64,000 nt of DNA from Echinarachnius parma (taxonomy: Eukaryota; Echinodermata; Echinoidea; Clypeasteroida; Echinarachniidae). A model generated the notes under the pieces. The model searched no databases. It was not told the origin of the DNA and saw only the letters and a program-made list of their open reading frames with translations. Positions 11,301 through 26,300 of this stretch are shown here, piece by piece. A program made the position numbers and the translations under genes. The stretch lies in contig JBAMJV010003078.1 in NCBI GenBank assembly GCA_037951105.1, positions 186,001 through 250,000 on the forward strand. The letters are read 5' to 3'. Position 1 is the stretch's first letter. The number at the start of each line of letters is the position of its first letter.

Positions 11301-14300
11301 AATTTTCATACAAAATAGGATCAAGAGTGGCATATACATGCATACATTGAGTTTCAACAACTTTGTTGTTTCAGTTGGTAAAAAATATTAAAAATATGTA
11401 TATTTAAGCACTGACCCTCTGGTCTGGAGTCAATCACACTGAGCTTCGAGCCACCAATTATTAATTGATTTCAAATTCTGAAAGCCCTACTGGGCAATGA
11501 AATATCAAATAATTGTTATAATTTCTCGTAATTTGTATGTACATTTTTATAATAATAATGATAATATACTCAATTTAAATAGCGCCTAATATGATTGATA
11601 ATCATCTCTAAGCGCTTTACAATGATAATATTACACCCGGTCATAGGATACAATGCAAACCAGCACACATTGTGTGCACCATCTCCACTCCCTGGGGAGC
11701 ATTCCTTCCAAGCGGCTCATGGGCATTGAGAAGATCCTTCACATATAGGCTTTCACCGCCTACTGGGTTCCCCATTTAAACAAAACAAAATATTATTATT
11801 TATTTTTGTTTTGTTATTATTATTATTTTTGTTTGTTTTTTTGGGGGGCCCTCAGTTCTGGCTTAGGGCCAATCAAATTGAACATTCTTGATTTGACTTG
11901 CTGTCCATGCAGAAAGGGCACAATGAAATAAAACAATATTGTAATGAATTCATCAAAACAAAACGGACGTTGATTCCAAACAGGTGTAACTACATTTAGA
12001 ATCATCGAAACTGGTAACAGATTACCGTTGGCTTTATAGATACTCCTGCTATTACATACATGTATGTGTGGGTGTGTAACCAAGTGTGTGCAGCCTACAT
12101 GTACCTGTACCTGTATTTGACTTTGCTGTTTGCTTTATTAGTTGTTGCCAAAAGTTTGTTCACCTTCTATTTTATGCCCTTGTTTGTGTACCTGGTGATG
12201 ACCTAGAAGTCAAGTTGATGCCTCAGGAGTCACATTCTGTACATTTTCTTGCCTTCTAGTAGTTATGATTGATGGTTATACCAAGTATCCTTTTTGTGTG
12301 TGTGAACACTAAATAAATATCTCCATTTTAATTTCAATATCCCCAAATTAATGTTTTCAGATCTTTTGCATTATATTTAGGAAGCTCTTTTCACCTGTTA
12401 TACTTTGTTCTTTCCTGCTATACATTTCACCAATAATATTACCTCTTTTTGAATTTCCAGTTTCCAGTTGTTTTTCATAACCAATTGATGTAGAAAATGT
12501 TAATTTTTACACATGTATAAGACAAAGTGTTCAAACAAACCCTGTACATGTAGATTCATGGTACTTAATAATTTCTAAGCATTGTGTGACTAAATCATTG
12601 ATGGCATTTAAACAGTGGGTTTAGACCACTGTTTTGTGGGAGGCCAGGCTTCTGTGACAAAATGAAAGAACCCCAAAATTATGAGTTTGAATAAATAAAA
12701 ACAATTAAAAAAAACAGTTTAATGGCTAAGTTCTGAGAGATGAATATGGAGCACCTGAGAATTCAAACTACATCAGAATTCCAGCACTGTGTACAGAACT
12801 TTGCTCATTGAGTGCATAAAGGCCTCAAATATCAATAATGCAATATACATGTATTGACTTTCATATTTGATTTCCATTTTCCCTAAAGGAAGTACATGTA
12901 CAAGGCCACATTGAATGACCAAAAGATCAATTTACTTTTTGCAGACAATACAGTAATGGAATGTAATGGAAATTGAAACCAAATAATTATTTTTATTATT
13001 CCTATGAACCTGATGCATTATGAGAAAATAGAAACTAATAAACGTGTAGTTTGATAATCTTACATGCGTTTGTGAGTGTCCATTTCCTATGTACACTAGT
13101 ACAGTTATTATGCCTACATAAATTTAATCACACTATTTTAGGTATAATAATAATAATAAGAACCTCATTTATATAGCGCTTTTTACAAAATTGATACAAA
13201 GCACTTACAAAATACAAAAAACTTACAAGCACAAAAAACACATTGCACAAACAATAACAATACATTTAATAATACACATTAATAACTAAATTAGCATTAC
13301 TTAGGATACAGGTAGGTTTTTAGTTGAGATTTAAACCTTTAAAAAGGTTTAAACCTTTAAAAAAGAGATCTTTGAATTGTACATTTAGATATTCCCTCTT
13401 TAAACTTCTTTTCTACTTATGTTTTTACTTTTGACAGGGCTGGATGAATGAACTAGCAGTACCCTACGACCAGGAGACGTACCATGTCAACCAAACACAT
13501 TCCGTCTATGTGCGCCTCGAGGGCCACACCCTAAGACTCTCACGACCAAAGCAGAGCATTGCTAGGAGGGCCATGTTCGACGAACCCACCCCGCGGCCAG
13601 AATTTGTCCACCAGCGGATCTACGACATCCGCGGGAGCTACATCTACTTGCAACCCGAAGGCCTGGTCAAGAAGCGGCTCTGGAGCAAGAAGTACCCTCT
13701 GTGCATCGAGCTGCCCAAGAAGGGTGTGTCCATCGAGAAGAAGGACATCTCCCCTAATGATGACGCTGCCCAGAGCTTGGGATTCGACGTCGTCAAGAAG
13801 GATGAGTGCGACGACAAGGTCCTGGTGTTGTTCGCCAGGACGAGCCGGGAGAAAGAGGAGTGGTTCTGGAAATTTGACGCAGCCGCCCGTTCTGATAAGA
13901 TCACGAGCAAGGTGCGTCCGATCCAGACCCTGCACAAAAAGGTGTTCCTGGTCGGCAACGACTTCCTTGGGGAGGATGGCAGCCCCATCTACCGGGTGGA
14001 CCCTGAGGACATGGGGTCCCGCAAGTCCATGGTGGACTTCTACAAGTTCCTGTCCAAGATAATGCCCAAGGAGAAGGACGTGACGGTGGTGCAGGACGTC
14101 AAGGCCAAGGCTGGGGGAGTCACCTATGCCAGTCCTGGTCCTAGGCTGGGTGGTCCATCCAAGGGACTTGATGGGCCGTCCCCGATGGGAGCGGTAGGCA
14201 GCGATGCTCCCGTAGCGTGGGTCAACGCCTTCATTGGACGCTTCTTCTGGGACTTCCTGCGGGAGGAGCGGTGGGCGGATATCATCCAGGCCAAACTGCA

Positions 14301-17300
14301 GAAGAAGCTTTCAAAGATAAAGGTCAGTAAAATGTTTTTATTTATAAACAATTTATGAATACTAAAATATGCATTGTTTTGTTATTCTCACACTTTTCAT
14401 CGAAAAACTCATTTTGAATATTGTCATGTTATGTTATATCACACTGTGTGGTGGCTGTTTATTGTCATCAAATGTTGATTGAATTGTATTTGTAGAACTT
14501 GCACGTTTCTAACAACAGTATTATTTTCAGCTAACATGTACAGGTTTAACGTACATTTCTGCCACAACAGAATCCATGCCAATGTTTCACTGTAAGGATT
14601 TAATAGGTTACTTATGAACACTTCACAAGTGTAGTGCAGACTATACACAGGGGACAACTTAAGTTTTACTGGGCATGTCAATGTCTAACTTTATGGTTAG
14701 CAATATAGTTTCATGGGCACATGCATACTTGATGTGAACATGATCCGACCATATGTTGGCTGTTTTTAACCAAAGTGTTTGTTTGTACATACACCACAGG
14801 GTTAGTGGTTTTGTCTCTGAAAGAATGCTACAGATCATCTTACGTTGTATGTTGTCGTTTCTCCTTTAACCATGGACCCTACTAGGGTCCATGCTTTAAC
14901 AATGTAAATTTGTTCTGAACTGTCTTTAATGTGCATTTTCACCTCAGGACTAGTTTTGCGCAGTATTCATCTGAAATGTCAAAGAAGAATACAATTTTAT
15001 ATATTATATGGAAGTCACAGACAGGCTGATGTAGACTTTTCATGCCAATATATCTGAGGGATAGAACAGTTTGGGTGAAATATTAACTTAGCCAATAATA
15101 TGTTTTTTTTACCATTCAACCATGGTTGAGTTAAATAATAGTTTTTAATGATAACGCACAAATTGTAGTTACTACAATCAGCCTAGTTGTACACCTGCAG
15201 TACATGCCATTAACATTGCAAATAACTTTTTTTTTAAACAATACAATAAATGGTTTTAATGTTTTAACCTGTTCCCTTCAAGAATTTGAAATCCCCATAG
15301 ACTTTGTACACAGCCCACTCGGTTCCCGTATTCAATGGGTTAAAAACAATAAGTAAGGAAAACGACATAAATTTGCACTTATGGTTAAGTATAATACAGA
15401 GCCCTTCAACAAATATTACTCTGAAGATTTTTTGAGTGCTTACACAATTACACCGTAACATACCATTGATGTATTGATTTAGAAGTAAATATGACCCACA
15501 TGTGTACAGTGTTTGATATATATATGCAGTAATTGCTATTGCGCAATAATGCTCCCCGTACCATTAATTGCATGCCATTGTCAATCAGAAACTAATTGGA
15601 AGTAATCTAATTAAGAATAGATCAAGGGAGTTACATTAACATCAATCATGCATGAAAAACAAAATCAGTCATACAGCAAGCTTCCACACTAATTTTGTTG
15701 TCCTTTTGCTATTTAATCTGGCAAGTAAAATCATGAACATTCACATTTCACTTGCCCAAAGAAAAATGTACTTGCCCCCTCCCCCCAAAACAAAACAAAA
15801 ACAAAACAAAACACAGTACTTGTGAAACAAAAGGAAAATTAGTCACACTAGGTAGCATGATCTGCTTGGCAAATTTCTTGTTTGCTTCTAGATCTTGAGA
15901 TTTTGAATAAGGAATTATTACATTTTCTCTTAGTCAGTGCATAGAGTTCAATGCAAAATACTAAGCCTGGGTCGGAATGGACGGAATACCGGAATCCGTC
16001 CGGTGTGTGCGTGTTCCGGTTTGGTTTTCTCCATTCCGGTATTCCGATGAAAATCGCGGAAAACCTCTTTTTCCTCAAAAATTCATATTTTAGTAGAAAA
16101 CTATCAGAAGAAAACAAATGACAAAAAAGTACAAGAAAGACGATGTCGAATGCAACTTACAACGACAAGAAATCCGCTGCGTTTATTATGACAGCCGATC
16201 TAGCGCGCGGTGCGGCGAGTACGGCATACAATCGACGTCGATAGACTAGCTACCCCGGCGCGCCCCGGTCCCGCAGCTAGCTAGCTGCTATCAGTCAGAG
16301 CTGCGCCGTACAATGTCACCCGTACGTGTATCATGCATACTACACAGTCATGTACGTAATACTGCACATGCATGGATTAAACGATTCTCAAACGTTGACA
16401 TCCAGTCCGCCCTCTATCGGTACTAAACTAATGCTCCGATACAGCCCGCCATATCACTCGTATACTTTGCGTGCAGGTTATGGGTCTCATTTCTTACGCG
16501 AGATATCCATCCGCCGGGAATTGGGGAATTCCCCAATTCCCGGCGGATGGATATCTCGCGTAAGAAAAAAGACCTGATAAGCTGCACGCAAAGTATACAA
16601 GTGAAGTGTTAGTGTTGACTTATTCGTGTCGTTATATGTAATTAAGCTTCAGTTCATATGTACACATGCAGGTTCGAGCGAGTTAGAAAATGTTCGAGAT
16701 ATAATCAGCGCATTTTTTGTTGTTGCTGTTTTTGCAGGTAATTGTTCTCGTATAAGTAAACTAAGAGATAGTCTAGAATAGGTGCGATCTTAATCGTAAT
16801 AATCTTACATTTTCGTTCCTTTTCTGCACTTTTTAAGAGTGCAACTTGAAAAATGCAAGGTCAAGGCAGTTGAGTTGGCCTGTCTCGCAGCGCGGGGCCT
16901 GCCTGCGCTGCCGAAGCTATGGCAGACCTTCTAGCGCGTGTTCGTTCCGTATCATTCATTGGCAGGTTTTTTTTTTATCGGAATACCGGATTCCGACCGG
17001 CACAACACCGGCATATTCCGGAACAAAAAAATTCCGACATGACTCAGGCTTACAAAATACATTTCAGAGTGCTATTACCATACTGAAATGTTGAAAAGTA
17101 AACCCCCAAAATAAAATTTTTATTTTTCCCCGGGTGTCTTAGTGATGAACAGAAATGTTACTAGCCAGATCAGCTCCGGCATCCATAGTAGACTACTTAT
17201 GACATTTGCCAGACATCAATTTATTCTTGCAAGGCAAGTGGGCTTGGAGAGCCCTGCATACAGTATTCTATATGGGGATGTTGATTGAAGAGGAGAGCCC

Positions 17301-20300
17301 TGCATACAGTGTTCTATATGGGGATGTTGATTGAAGAGGGATTATGTAACATTTTGTGAACCACGAGAATAAACAGATGAATTTCATCAACCTCCTCATC
17401 TGAGAGCTAGACTTAATTAATTGGTTTCGTTGAGCTGGGATATCAAGTTAATGAAGACTGCATTTATGTACTCATTTCAGATAGTGATGATAGCTAGAAA
17501 TCCTGATCGCATACATTTGTGTGTGTGTGTTTTATTGCATACAAATATTGAATATGAATATCATTTAAACTGATAATAAAAGATAAAGAATTGGCTGATA
17601 AAAACAAATCTGTTATTTCATTTTGAGAGGTGAACAGAAAATATTTATTCAGTCTAAAAGATTCATGAAAATTTCCCATATATATATAATTAATATAAAT
17701 AAATTTGAAATTGTATTTATTTAATTTAAATAGAAGATATTAAAATGCAGTGTATACTTGATGCATCACAGTGTGTGGATAAATTCAACAAAGACAAATG
17801 ATTATATATAGTGTACAGCCGGATATAGATGATGAATTATTTTGGAAAAGCACAATTTGCAGTGTGTATGATAGTGATGCTCTCGATTTTATATGAGAGG
17901 AAAATCAAAATGAGACGAGAATAATCAAAGAGGTACATGGAAACAGTCATGTGAACAGAAAGAATTTCATTGCTCAACACCTTTTTATGGGAAGGAAAAC
18001 AATGAAATATGGAGAATAATCAAACCGATATTTGTAACAGCTTATTTTTATGGAAGGACAAATCGAAATGAGATATATAATAAAACGGATATTTACATCT
18101 CTGCACAAGTTCATTGCTCATGGCCCGGTCAGATATCAACGGATATCGGAAACGTATTCCCAACGAATAGACAATTTGCGAAATTAAATTATCCGGTGAT
18201 GAAAGTCGTCTCCATTGCTTCATGTACAAAACATAGAACAACGTACATCACCGGACAAGGAACGGACAAGAAACATATAGAACGGATGGAAAATTTAGCT
18301 CTCCGTTTGACATCCGTTTGCGCAATCCGTTAATATGTGACCGGGCTATCAGCCAGTCAGTTTGATATGAAAGGGTAATTAGGCACCATACTGACTAGTT
18401 CTTGTGTAAAGGTCCGGTCACATATCACCAGATAGCGTAGACGGATGGCCGACGAATAAAACATTTTGGAAATCATATTATCTGATGGTGAAAATCGTCT
18501 CCATTGCTTCATGCACAAAATATTCCGCCGGATAGAACAACCTACATCAATGTATTGTCTGACAGAGAATGGACAAGTAACGCATACGAACGGATTGAAA
18601 AGTTTACTCTCCGTCGGGCATCCGTTTATACTATCCGGTGATATGTGAGTGTGACCAGGCCTTTAGGTGCATCATTCATGTGATGGATGCACCATTGAGC
18701 ATTCCATACAATTTAATTCAATTCAATTCACTTTATTTTCCATATCATACAATGTCGGTCAATAACAAATCATCAACAAATGCAAGAGCAATATTCAGAA
18801 ATACACAAATTAATATTGACAAGGTATAACATAAATAGGACATAAAGAAGAAGAAGGTGTGTGATGTATAATCAAGCACATAGAACTGTGGAAGGTATCG
18901 TGGCAGGAAGTCATAGACTTATAAAATTTAAAAATTGTTGAGCTCGAATGTATACTTATTTCATTTCATTTCATTTCATTTATTTTGCAACTTCAAAACA
19001 TAACATAAATACAAAACAATTATTTAACAACATATAATACAAATCATGAATATCACAATTGTGCTTAAGTACATTAAACAATTGTATAAAAAATAAGTAA
19101 ATAAAGAATAACTATACAACATAATAGTATACAGTATAGTAGGAAAGTTGCATGGGAAGTCACAATAAGCTGCAAGCTTGATAGCGTGACTCCCCAAAGA
19201 AAAATTAATGTAAGCTTAAATTATGTATACAACCTATGACATATGGGATAGAGAGAAAGAAAAGAAAGTAAGGAGAAGGAAGTGGTGCAAGTGCAAATAA
19301 TTAAAGTACACGCTAGCCCTTGAAAACCATATACTAATTTATACAAAATATAAAAATATCTAACAAATTACTCATTCAATTATACAAAATATCATTAAAT
19401 TACAAAAACGCAAGTTCACTGCCATCATAACACTATACAGGGAATGAAACAATTTTGTATTTTATTTTAAATATTGATTCAGCACAATATCTTTTATCCT
19501 TCTTTTAAATGAATTTAAAAAGGTTATTTGTTTTATAAATTCAGGCAAAGTATTCCATATATCAGGCCCATAGTGTCGTATTGACTTATGAGCTAATACT
19601 ATTTTAGGGTTATTCAAATGAATATTATGACATGTACGTGTTAAATGAGAGTGTATATTTTCATTTAAAACAAAATAATCATCAAAAACAGGGGGAAGTA
19701 ATTTTTTAAAGTATTTAAACATAAATACCGCTATTTGTAATGTGTTAATATCATAAACTTTAAGAATATTCAATTGATAAAATAAACTATCTGTATGCGC
19801 TAAATATAAAGATTTAGTACAAATTCTGACTGCTTTCTTTTGTAAAAGAACAATTTTATCAAGATTTGTTTTACTACAATTTCCCCAAACAATATTGCAA
19901 TAATTAATATACGGTAAAATAAGAGTATTATACAACATAACAAGAGAATGTTGTAAAAGTAAATATTTAGTTTTATAAAGTATACCAATACCTTTCGCTA
20001 TGAGGGATGTTATATAACAAATGTGTTGATTCCATGTTAAATGTTTATCGATAATAATACCAAGGAATTAATTTGGGTTTTACTTTCTAATAATAAATCA
20101 TCAATCTTAATGTTATATTGCGTTTCATTATCCAAATATGAAGTTTGAAAATGTATAAAATTTGTCTTATTAATATTCAAAGATAACTTATTGCATTTAA
20201 ACCAGGAAAAAATTTTTAATCAATTCTAAATTCAAAGTATGAATGAGTTCCAATAAATTATTATGAGAAAATACAACATTTGTATCATCGGCAAACATAA

Positions 20301-23300
20301 TAAAAGAAGGAACAGAAGAGGAGTTAATAATATCATTTATATAAATCAAAAATAATAAAGGTCCCAGTATGGATCCTTGAGGAACCCCACATTGAATATT
20401 TTGCATTGATGAACTTTTACCATCAATAAAAACAAATTGTTGCCGATTAAATAAATAACTTTTCAACCAAGATAATGCAATTCCCCTAATCCCATAATTG
20501 TGTAATTTATAAAATAAAATATTATGATTAATAGTATCAAAGGCCTTGCTCAGGTCCATAAATATAGCAATAACATGTTCTTTATTGGATAATGAATCTA
20601 TAATTTTATCTAACAATTGAGTAATTGCGAAATCAGTTGAATTTTTTTTTCTAAATCCAAACTGGGATAAGTTAAGTATATTATTTTTTAATAAAAATGA
20701 ATCTAATCTAGTATAAATTATCTTTTCTAAAATTTTAGAAATAACCGGGAGTAGCGATATTGGTCGATAATTAGTTATTTGTGTTCGATCATCTTTCTTA
20801 TGGACAGGGATCACTTTCGCGATTTTTAACGAATCAGGACAAATTCCATTTATTAATGACAAATTAAATATATATTCTAAAGGGGATAAAATATAATTAA
20901 TTATTTGTTTCAAACATTTTATACTAATTCCATCGTATCCAAAAGATGTTTTTGATTGAAACGTTTTCACAATCCTTACAATTTCATCTTTATTTGTAGG
21001 ATTTAAAAACATTGTATTTGGAGTAGGATCAAATAAATATTGAGAAAAATGATTATTATCAGAGTGTATTTTTGAGGCTAAATCAGGCCCAACATTAATA
21101 AAAAAATTATTAAACTCTTGTGCAATATCAAATGAATCAACAATTTCCTGGCCATTGATATTAAGAGAATCAATTTTACTATGCTGTTTATTTTTATTAA
21201 TTAATTCCTTAATAACTTTCCAAGTTAAATTCATATCCCCTTTGGCTTTTTTCAATTCATCAGAATAGTACATTTTCTTAGAAGTTCGAATTAAACTAGT
21301 GAGCCTATTGCGATGTTGTTTATACAATTTATGATTTCTTTCAATTGGTTTCCGCATATAATTTTTATATAATTTATTACGAGTTTTTATAGAATTAAAA
21401 ATTCCTTTTGTAATCCATGGATTTTTTATACCTTTTCTTCTACGTTTCAATTGTATTAATGGTATATTTTTATTATAATAATATATTATTTTATTTATAA
21501 ACTTTTCGTAGGCTTTATTTATATCATTTTCACTAAATACATCCTGCCATTTCTCATTCATTAAATCTCTATTCAATGCCATTATTGTTTCATCATTTTC
21601 TTTTCTATACGTTAACTTACTAGCCGTACTCTTTGAATTAAATTTAAATTGGGAAGAAATGAGGAATATTGGCAAATGGTCGGATAAATCATAATAAAAT
21701 ATTCCAGTATTGGTTTCTTTATCAATGACATTAGTAAAAATATTATCAATGAGTGTTGCTGATACTGTTGTTATTTTTGTTGGTTTATTAATGCAAGGAT
21801 GAAAGGCATATGAAGATAACAAATTAAGAAAGTTATTACTATTATTAGTAACGTTATGATTATCGTTATTTGTACTAATATTATTACCACTGTAAAAAAC
21901 GTTATCAAAATAAAGAGAGTGTGTTAAATCAATATTATAATCACCCATTAAATAAACATGTTTATTTTCACGGGTCATTTTGTCTAATTCTTTATCAAAA
22001 AATTCTAAAAATGTATTTATATTATTACTTGGGGGTCTATATAATGTCCCTATTATAATATTTTTTCCATTTGTATTAATAATTTCTACAAATACATTGT
22101 CTATACCATCAACATCAAAATCATTTCTTAATACAAATTTCAAGTCAGTATGAATATATAATGCCACACCACCCCCTCTACCATCTTTTCTATCAATATG
22201 AATCATTTTATAATTTGGAATATTATAAATATCTGGAGAGTTAGAATGCAACCAAGTTTCAGAAATTCCAATGACAGAAAAATTAAAGTTTTTCATTAAA
22301 TTCAAAAATGTTTCAAAAGAGTCAAAATGTTTATTAATAATTCTAGAATTAATATGCAGTAAGCTCAAATTATTATTATTATTATTATTATCATCTATAC
22401 GTTTATCGTCTTTAGAAAAGACCGCCAAAAAGTCCTGAACAGTGTAATATTGACAGCTATTAATTCCATTTTGATAATTCAATGAGTTTATATCAGGATC
22501 ATTTAAAGTCATAATCGGGTATTTTGGGTCTATGTATAAACAAGGGCCATGTGTACAAATAATACAATGAAAAAGGGAGGGTGCAAACAGAGTAGAGAAT
22601 ACAAGGAAAGATACATTTAAGAATCATAATACGTGAAAGCATGAGTAGTAACATGAACATAATTATAAAAAACAAATTGCAAGTCTCATATTTTTAGTCT
22701 CTTATTACATGGGTCCTAGTACATATCATCAATTTTGGAACCTTGTATACCCGTCAATTACCAGCCCGACACACCACTACGCGCAACTCCAGCGCGTGCC
22801 TCTATATTTACTACCCCTCGGCCGCGGGCCATCCAACGCCCGAGCACCGACCCCGAGCCCGCCGATCGCAACCATACCCATGTCCCTTCAATGTATTACA
22901 TTAAAGGACCACAAGCACAATTATATACAACCGGCGAACCCAAAGTCAGGGCCAAACACGGGACAGCCCGAAGCCGGCTATTCCAACTATAGAACACGCA
23001 CCAGAACCGCACGCGAGAGTGAGCCAGGCCGAGAACCAACATACCAAGGTCAACATACGGCAATCATGCCAAATAAAATAAAATGAATTACAACGAAACC
23101 GGGTCGGGTTATAACACAATAGCAATCAATGCAGGGTCGAGTTAATATTACGTAACCTAACACAGTGATCAAACCAGACTCGTTATACAATGGATTACGG
23201 TTGATCAGCTGATCAAGTGTAAACAGTAATGGTATAGTGCAGTTCTAGTCAAACTAATTGTAAGTGACTAGCACTTGTAAATTGTCATTAAAACAAATAA

Positions 23301-26300
23301 GTATAATTCAAGTATACATTAAATAATTTAAAAAAAATATATATATAAACGTCTAAACGTCTAAATTACAAGGCTGCTTACATTACAAAAGCAGTCGTTA
23401 ACTCAACAACATTCAAACTAAGTGTATTCCTTCTTTAAAAGTGTAATATTTTCTTTTCCAAATATTACACCTAATTTCCATTACCTCAAACAAATATATA
23501 TATATATTTCTTGAACTTAAAGCGTTCACGGAACCAAAACTGCACTATCCCTTTGATACATGAAAGTCAAATTTACCTTTTTGATTCATCAATGTAATAT
23601 ATAGTCAATAAATGTAAACAATTTTAGAACATTGTAACCTACAAAAATTATAAATTGTAACCTACAGGTCTATAAAGACTAACCAATGAGATATCTTTAT
23701 AAATGGTCTTTATAAGCAAACCTTTGGTATTCATAGAAAGGTGAACATTTAATTGTAAAATGCTTTTTAGATTAAAGTGGACAGGTGATCTTTATAAAAT
23801 ATTCAGTTGGTTGCTAGACCAGGTTTCACTGTATTTGATAAAACCCTGATGTAACATGGTATTTTTTCTGGCTTCTTTTAAGCTCTTTATATTCTTAAAA
23901 TAGATTTTTAGTTTATTACCCAGATATATAGTAACAATTATTAGATGCCTGATATAATGAGGTAATTTTTCACAAAGAAATATTTTGTCATTATGACAAA
24001 TTTGTCATCATGACAAATTTTCATGGTGGCAATATAGGGACATTTTGGCCAAAATTTTGCTTAATTTTGATCAAATTTGTATAATTTGGCCATATTTTGA
24101 CAAATATTTCGCCAAATTTTGGCCAAAATATCCAGAGAATGCCATAATGACAAAATATTTCTGTGGGCAATTCCATAGTCACGGACATTACAAATCAGAG
24201 AATTTTCATGACTTTCCAATGCCACTACTAATTCATACCTCTAGCTAATGTCTTACTTTTATTTTGATTACAAAGCAATAGCCTGGCTTAGTATGCACAA
24301 AAAGTTTCAGAACATTTATCCAATTCGTTACCGAGTATTTCTGCAAAATGTGCACCGTCATGGACATTACATTTTTTGGACATTACTTTTGCATCCATAA
24401 ACATCTTTGCAAAAGTCTGTGAGTTCTGAGACCTCACAAAGGTGATTTAGGTAGTAAGTTATAGACAAGGCAATGATGAATTGAATTCAAGTTAGATTTT
24501 GCAAAACAGGCCAGGCATATGTGATCTAGACAACAAAACGTTGCGTCACGGACATTACATTTTCAGCGTCACGGACATTACACTTTTGTCCACTTTCTCT
24601 ATACTCAGAAATAACCCACAAGAACTGCTCCATTGTGCATGAAACTTTTTTAATGGTACAATTGATATGTAGTCAAACAGTTTTGAGAAAAAAATTCATA
24701 TTCCAAAATGTATCTAATTAGCATAAAATCATATAAATAATAGCAATATTTTTTACCAGATTTATTTTAAACTTTGAAATATTCAAACAGAATGTGTAGT
24801 AAACCAAACGTTTTACTATTTAAAACAATATTATATATTTTTGATGAGGTACAATGCTGTTTTGTGCAAAAAAAATTGTAAAAAAAAAAGAAAAGTTGTG
24901 TACGTCATGGGCATAACACATGGAAAAGCATGCACTAAGAGTATAATTTTTGCAGTTTGATCATACTTTATGAGATTTAACCATCTCTTTCTCCTCTCAG
25001 TAAGTTAAGTCAAGTCTTTATTGATTATTGAGACATGCATGTTCAAATTGAGCAAGGAATTTAGTTTTACAAATAGTTCAGAGTACTGATTTAAAGTTCA
25101 CTATCTGATAACCGATAAAATTGATTAAAACTTGAACCAAGAAGCTAGTAGTCCCTCTGTTTCTTGGGATGATCTATTTCTTGGTTAAAATAAGACATTT
25201 ACATAAGAAAAAAATGCTTGAAATTTTTTAGATCTGCTTTTTAATACTTTTCACTGTGTATGTAATGTCTGTGACGTAATGTCCGTGACGCCATTTCTGG
25301 ACAAACCATCAAATATTTTTGTTAATGCTCTTGATATACTTTATGATAGCACATTCTAGCTTTGCAAATGAATTTTGAACTAAATTGAATTAAAACTTGT
25401 GCTTAGAACTACAAAATCTTTTATATCTAAAACGTCACGGACATTACACATCAATGTTGTAAGAATCAAGATTTTATCAAATAACAGTTTTCAAAAAGTA
25501 AAGATTTTCACACATTTTCCTTTTCTATAGTGTTAACAAAGCCTAAACTAGACATTAGAAGTATAATTATTGTTCTGAAGTGATCCATATTTTTTATTTT
25601 TTTTTTACAAACAATGCATGCAAATTTCATCATTTTTGGGGGGTAATGCATACAGATTTTGTCCAACTTCAATGGCCCAAAAAAATAATATTCTTGGTTG
25701 AATTCTTTTTTCATTTAGTCATCAAAATATGGTCCTTCCTCATTACTATCCAGTAGTTAAGAAGGCTGTCCCATGCATTTCATTTTCCCACCCTTGGGTA
25801 ACATTTTTTGTGGAATTGCCCCTCAGGTGTGAAACACCATCCTGGTTCTACTGTACATACGTACATGTACATTTGTGTTTTTGGTTGAGGGGGAATGCAC
25901 TTTACTGACACATTAGGTAGATTGGATGGGCCTTCAAGGCTTTCAACATCACGTTGATCAATGAGAAAGCAACCGGGGGACCCTTGCATGGGGAGAAAGA
26001 CGATATAACCAGGGAAATGGGAGCAATTCACTCACACGTACATGGTATACAGTTGTTAACTGGTGGTGGAGGGAAAAGCACGGAATGTTCCACTCCCGAG
26101 GGATTGAGGGAAGAGTAAATAAGTCCCGAGACGTAGTCGAGGGACTTATTTTCTTCACGAAATAGCATTTAAAATCCCGAGGGGAACATTCCATGATTTT
26201 CCCCGACAGCAAAGTTAACAACTGTTTTATCATCTGAATTGCCATGTAACAGTGCCATGTAACATCCAAAAATGTTACATGGCAGCTGATGTACTGTATT

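Larger units (their letters stand above)
7680..13437 (+). other. TEX2 intron (5.76 kb)
   Basis: Bounded by gtgagt at 7680 and 'ttgacag' ending 13437. It contains the hAT MITE, a TTAA element, a hairpin element and two SINE-like fragments listed separately. The remainder (about 8500-9090, 9480-10640, 11800-13130) is AT-rich with no recognised gene. Just before the acceptor, 13328-13362 contains a small inverted and direct repeat of 'tttaaaccttt'. Confidence 0.85.
18957..22620 (-). mobile_element. LINE (non-LTR retrotransposon), antisense in TEX2 intron
   Basis: A minus-strand element with an endonuclease/reverse-transcriptase frame (20197-22512), a further C-terminal frame (19462-19938) and a 3' end at 18957-18980 in a (TGAAA)n-type short tandem tail. 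The right (5') limit is uncertain; the GC-rich stretch 22740-23090 may be 5' UTR or unrelated. The base composition is extremely AT-rich, which gives Asn/Ile/Lys-rich protein. The GVPQGSILGPLLF and FADD motifs and the short-repeat tail suggest the CR1/L2/Jockey side of the non-LTR tree, but the clade is not fixed by eye. Confidence 0.85.

Noticed and set aside
13540..14062. Open frames on both strands overlapping the TEX2 PH-domain exon
   Set aside because: Shadows of the GC-rich coding exon; the + frame from 13438 matches TEX2 and the others match nothing.
22709..23086. 125-codon + strand frame in the GC-rich island
   Set aside because: Proline-rich, no family resemblance, next to a LINE 5' end; more likely untranslated LINE sequence.
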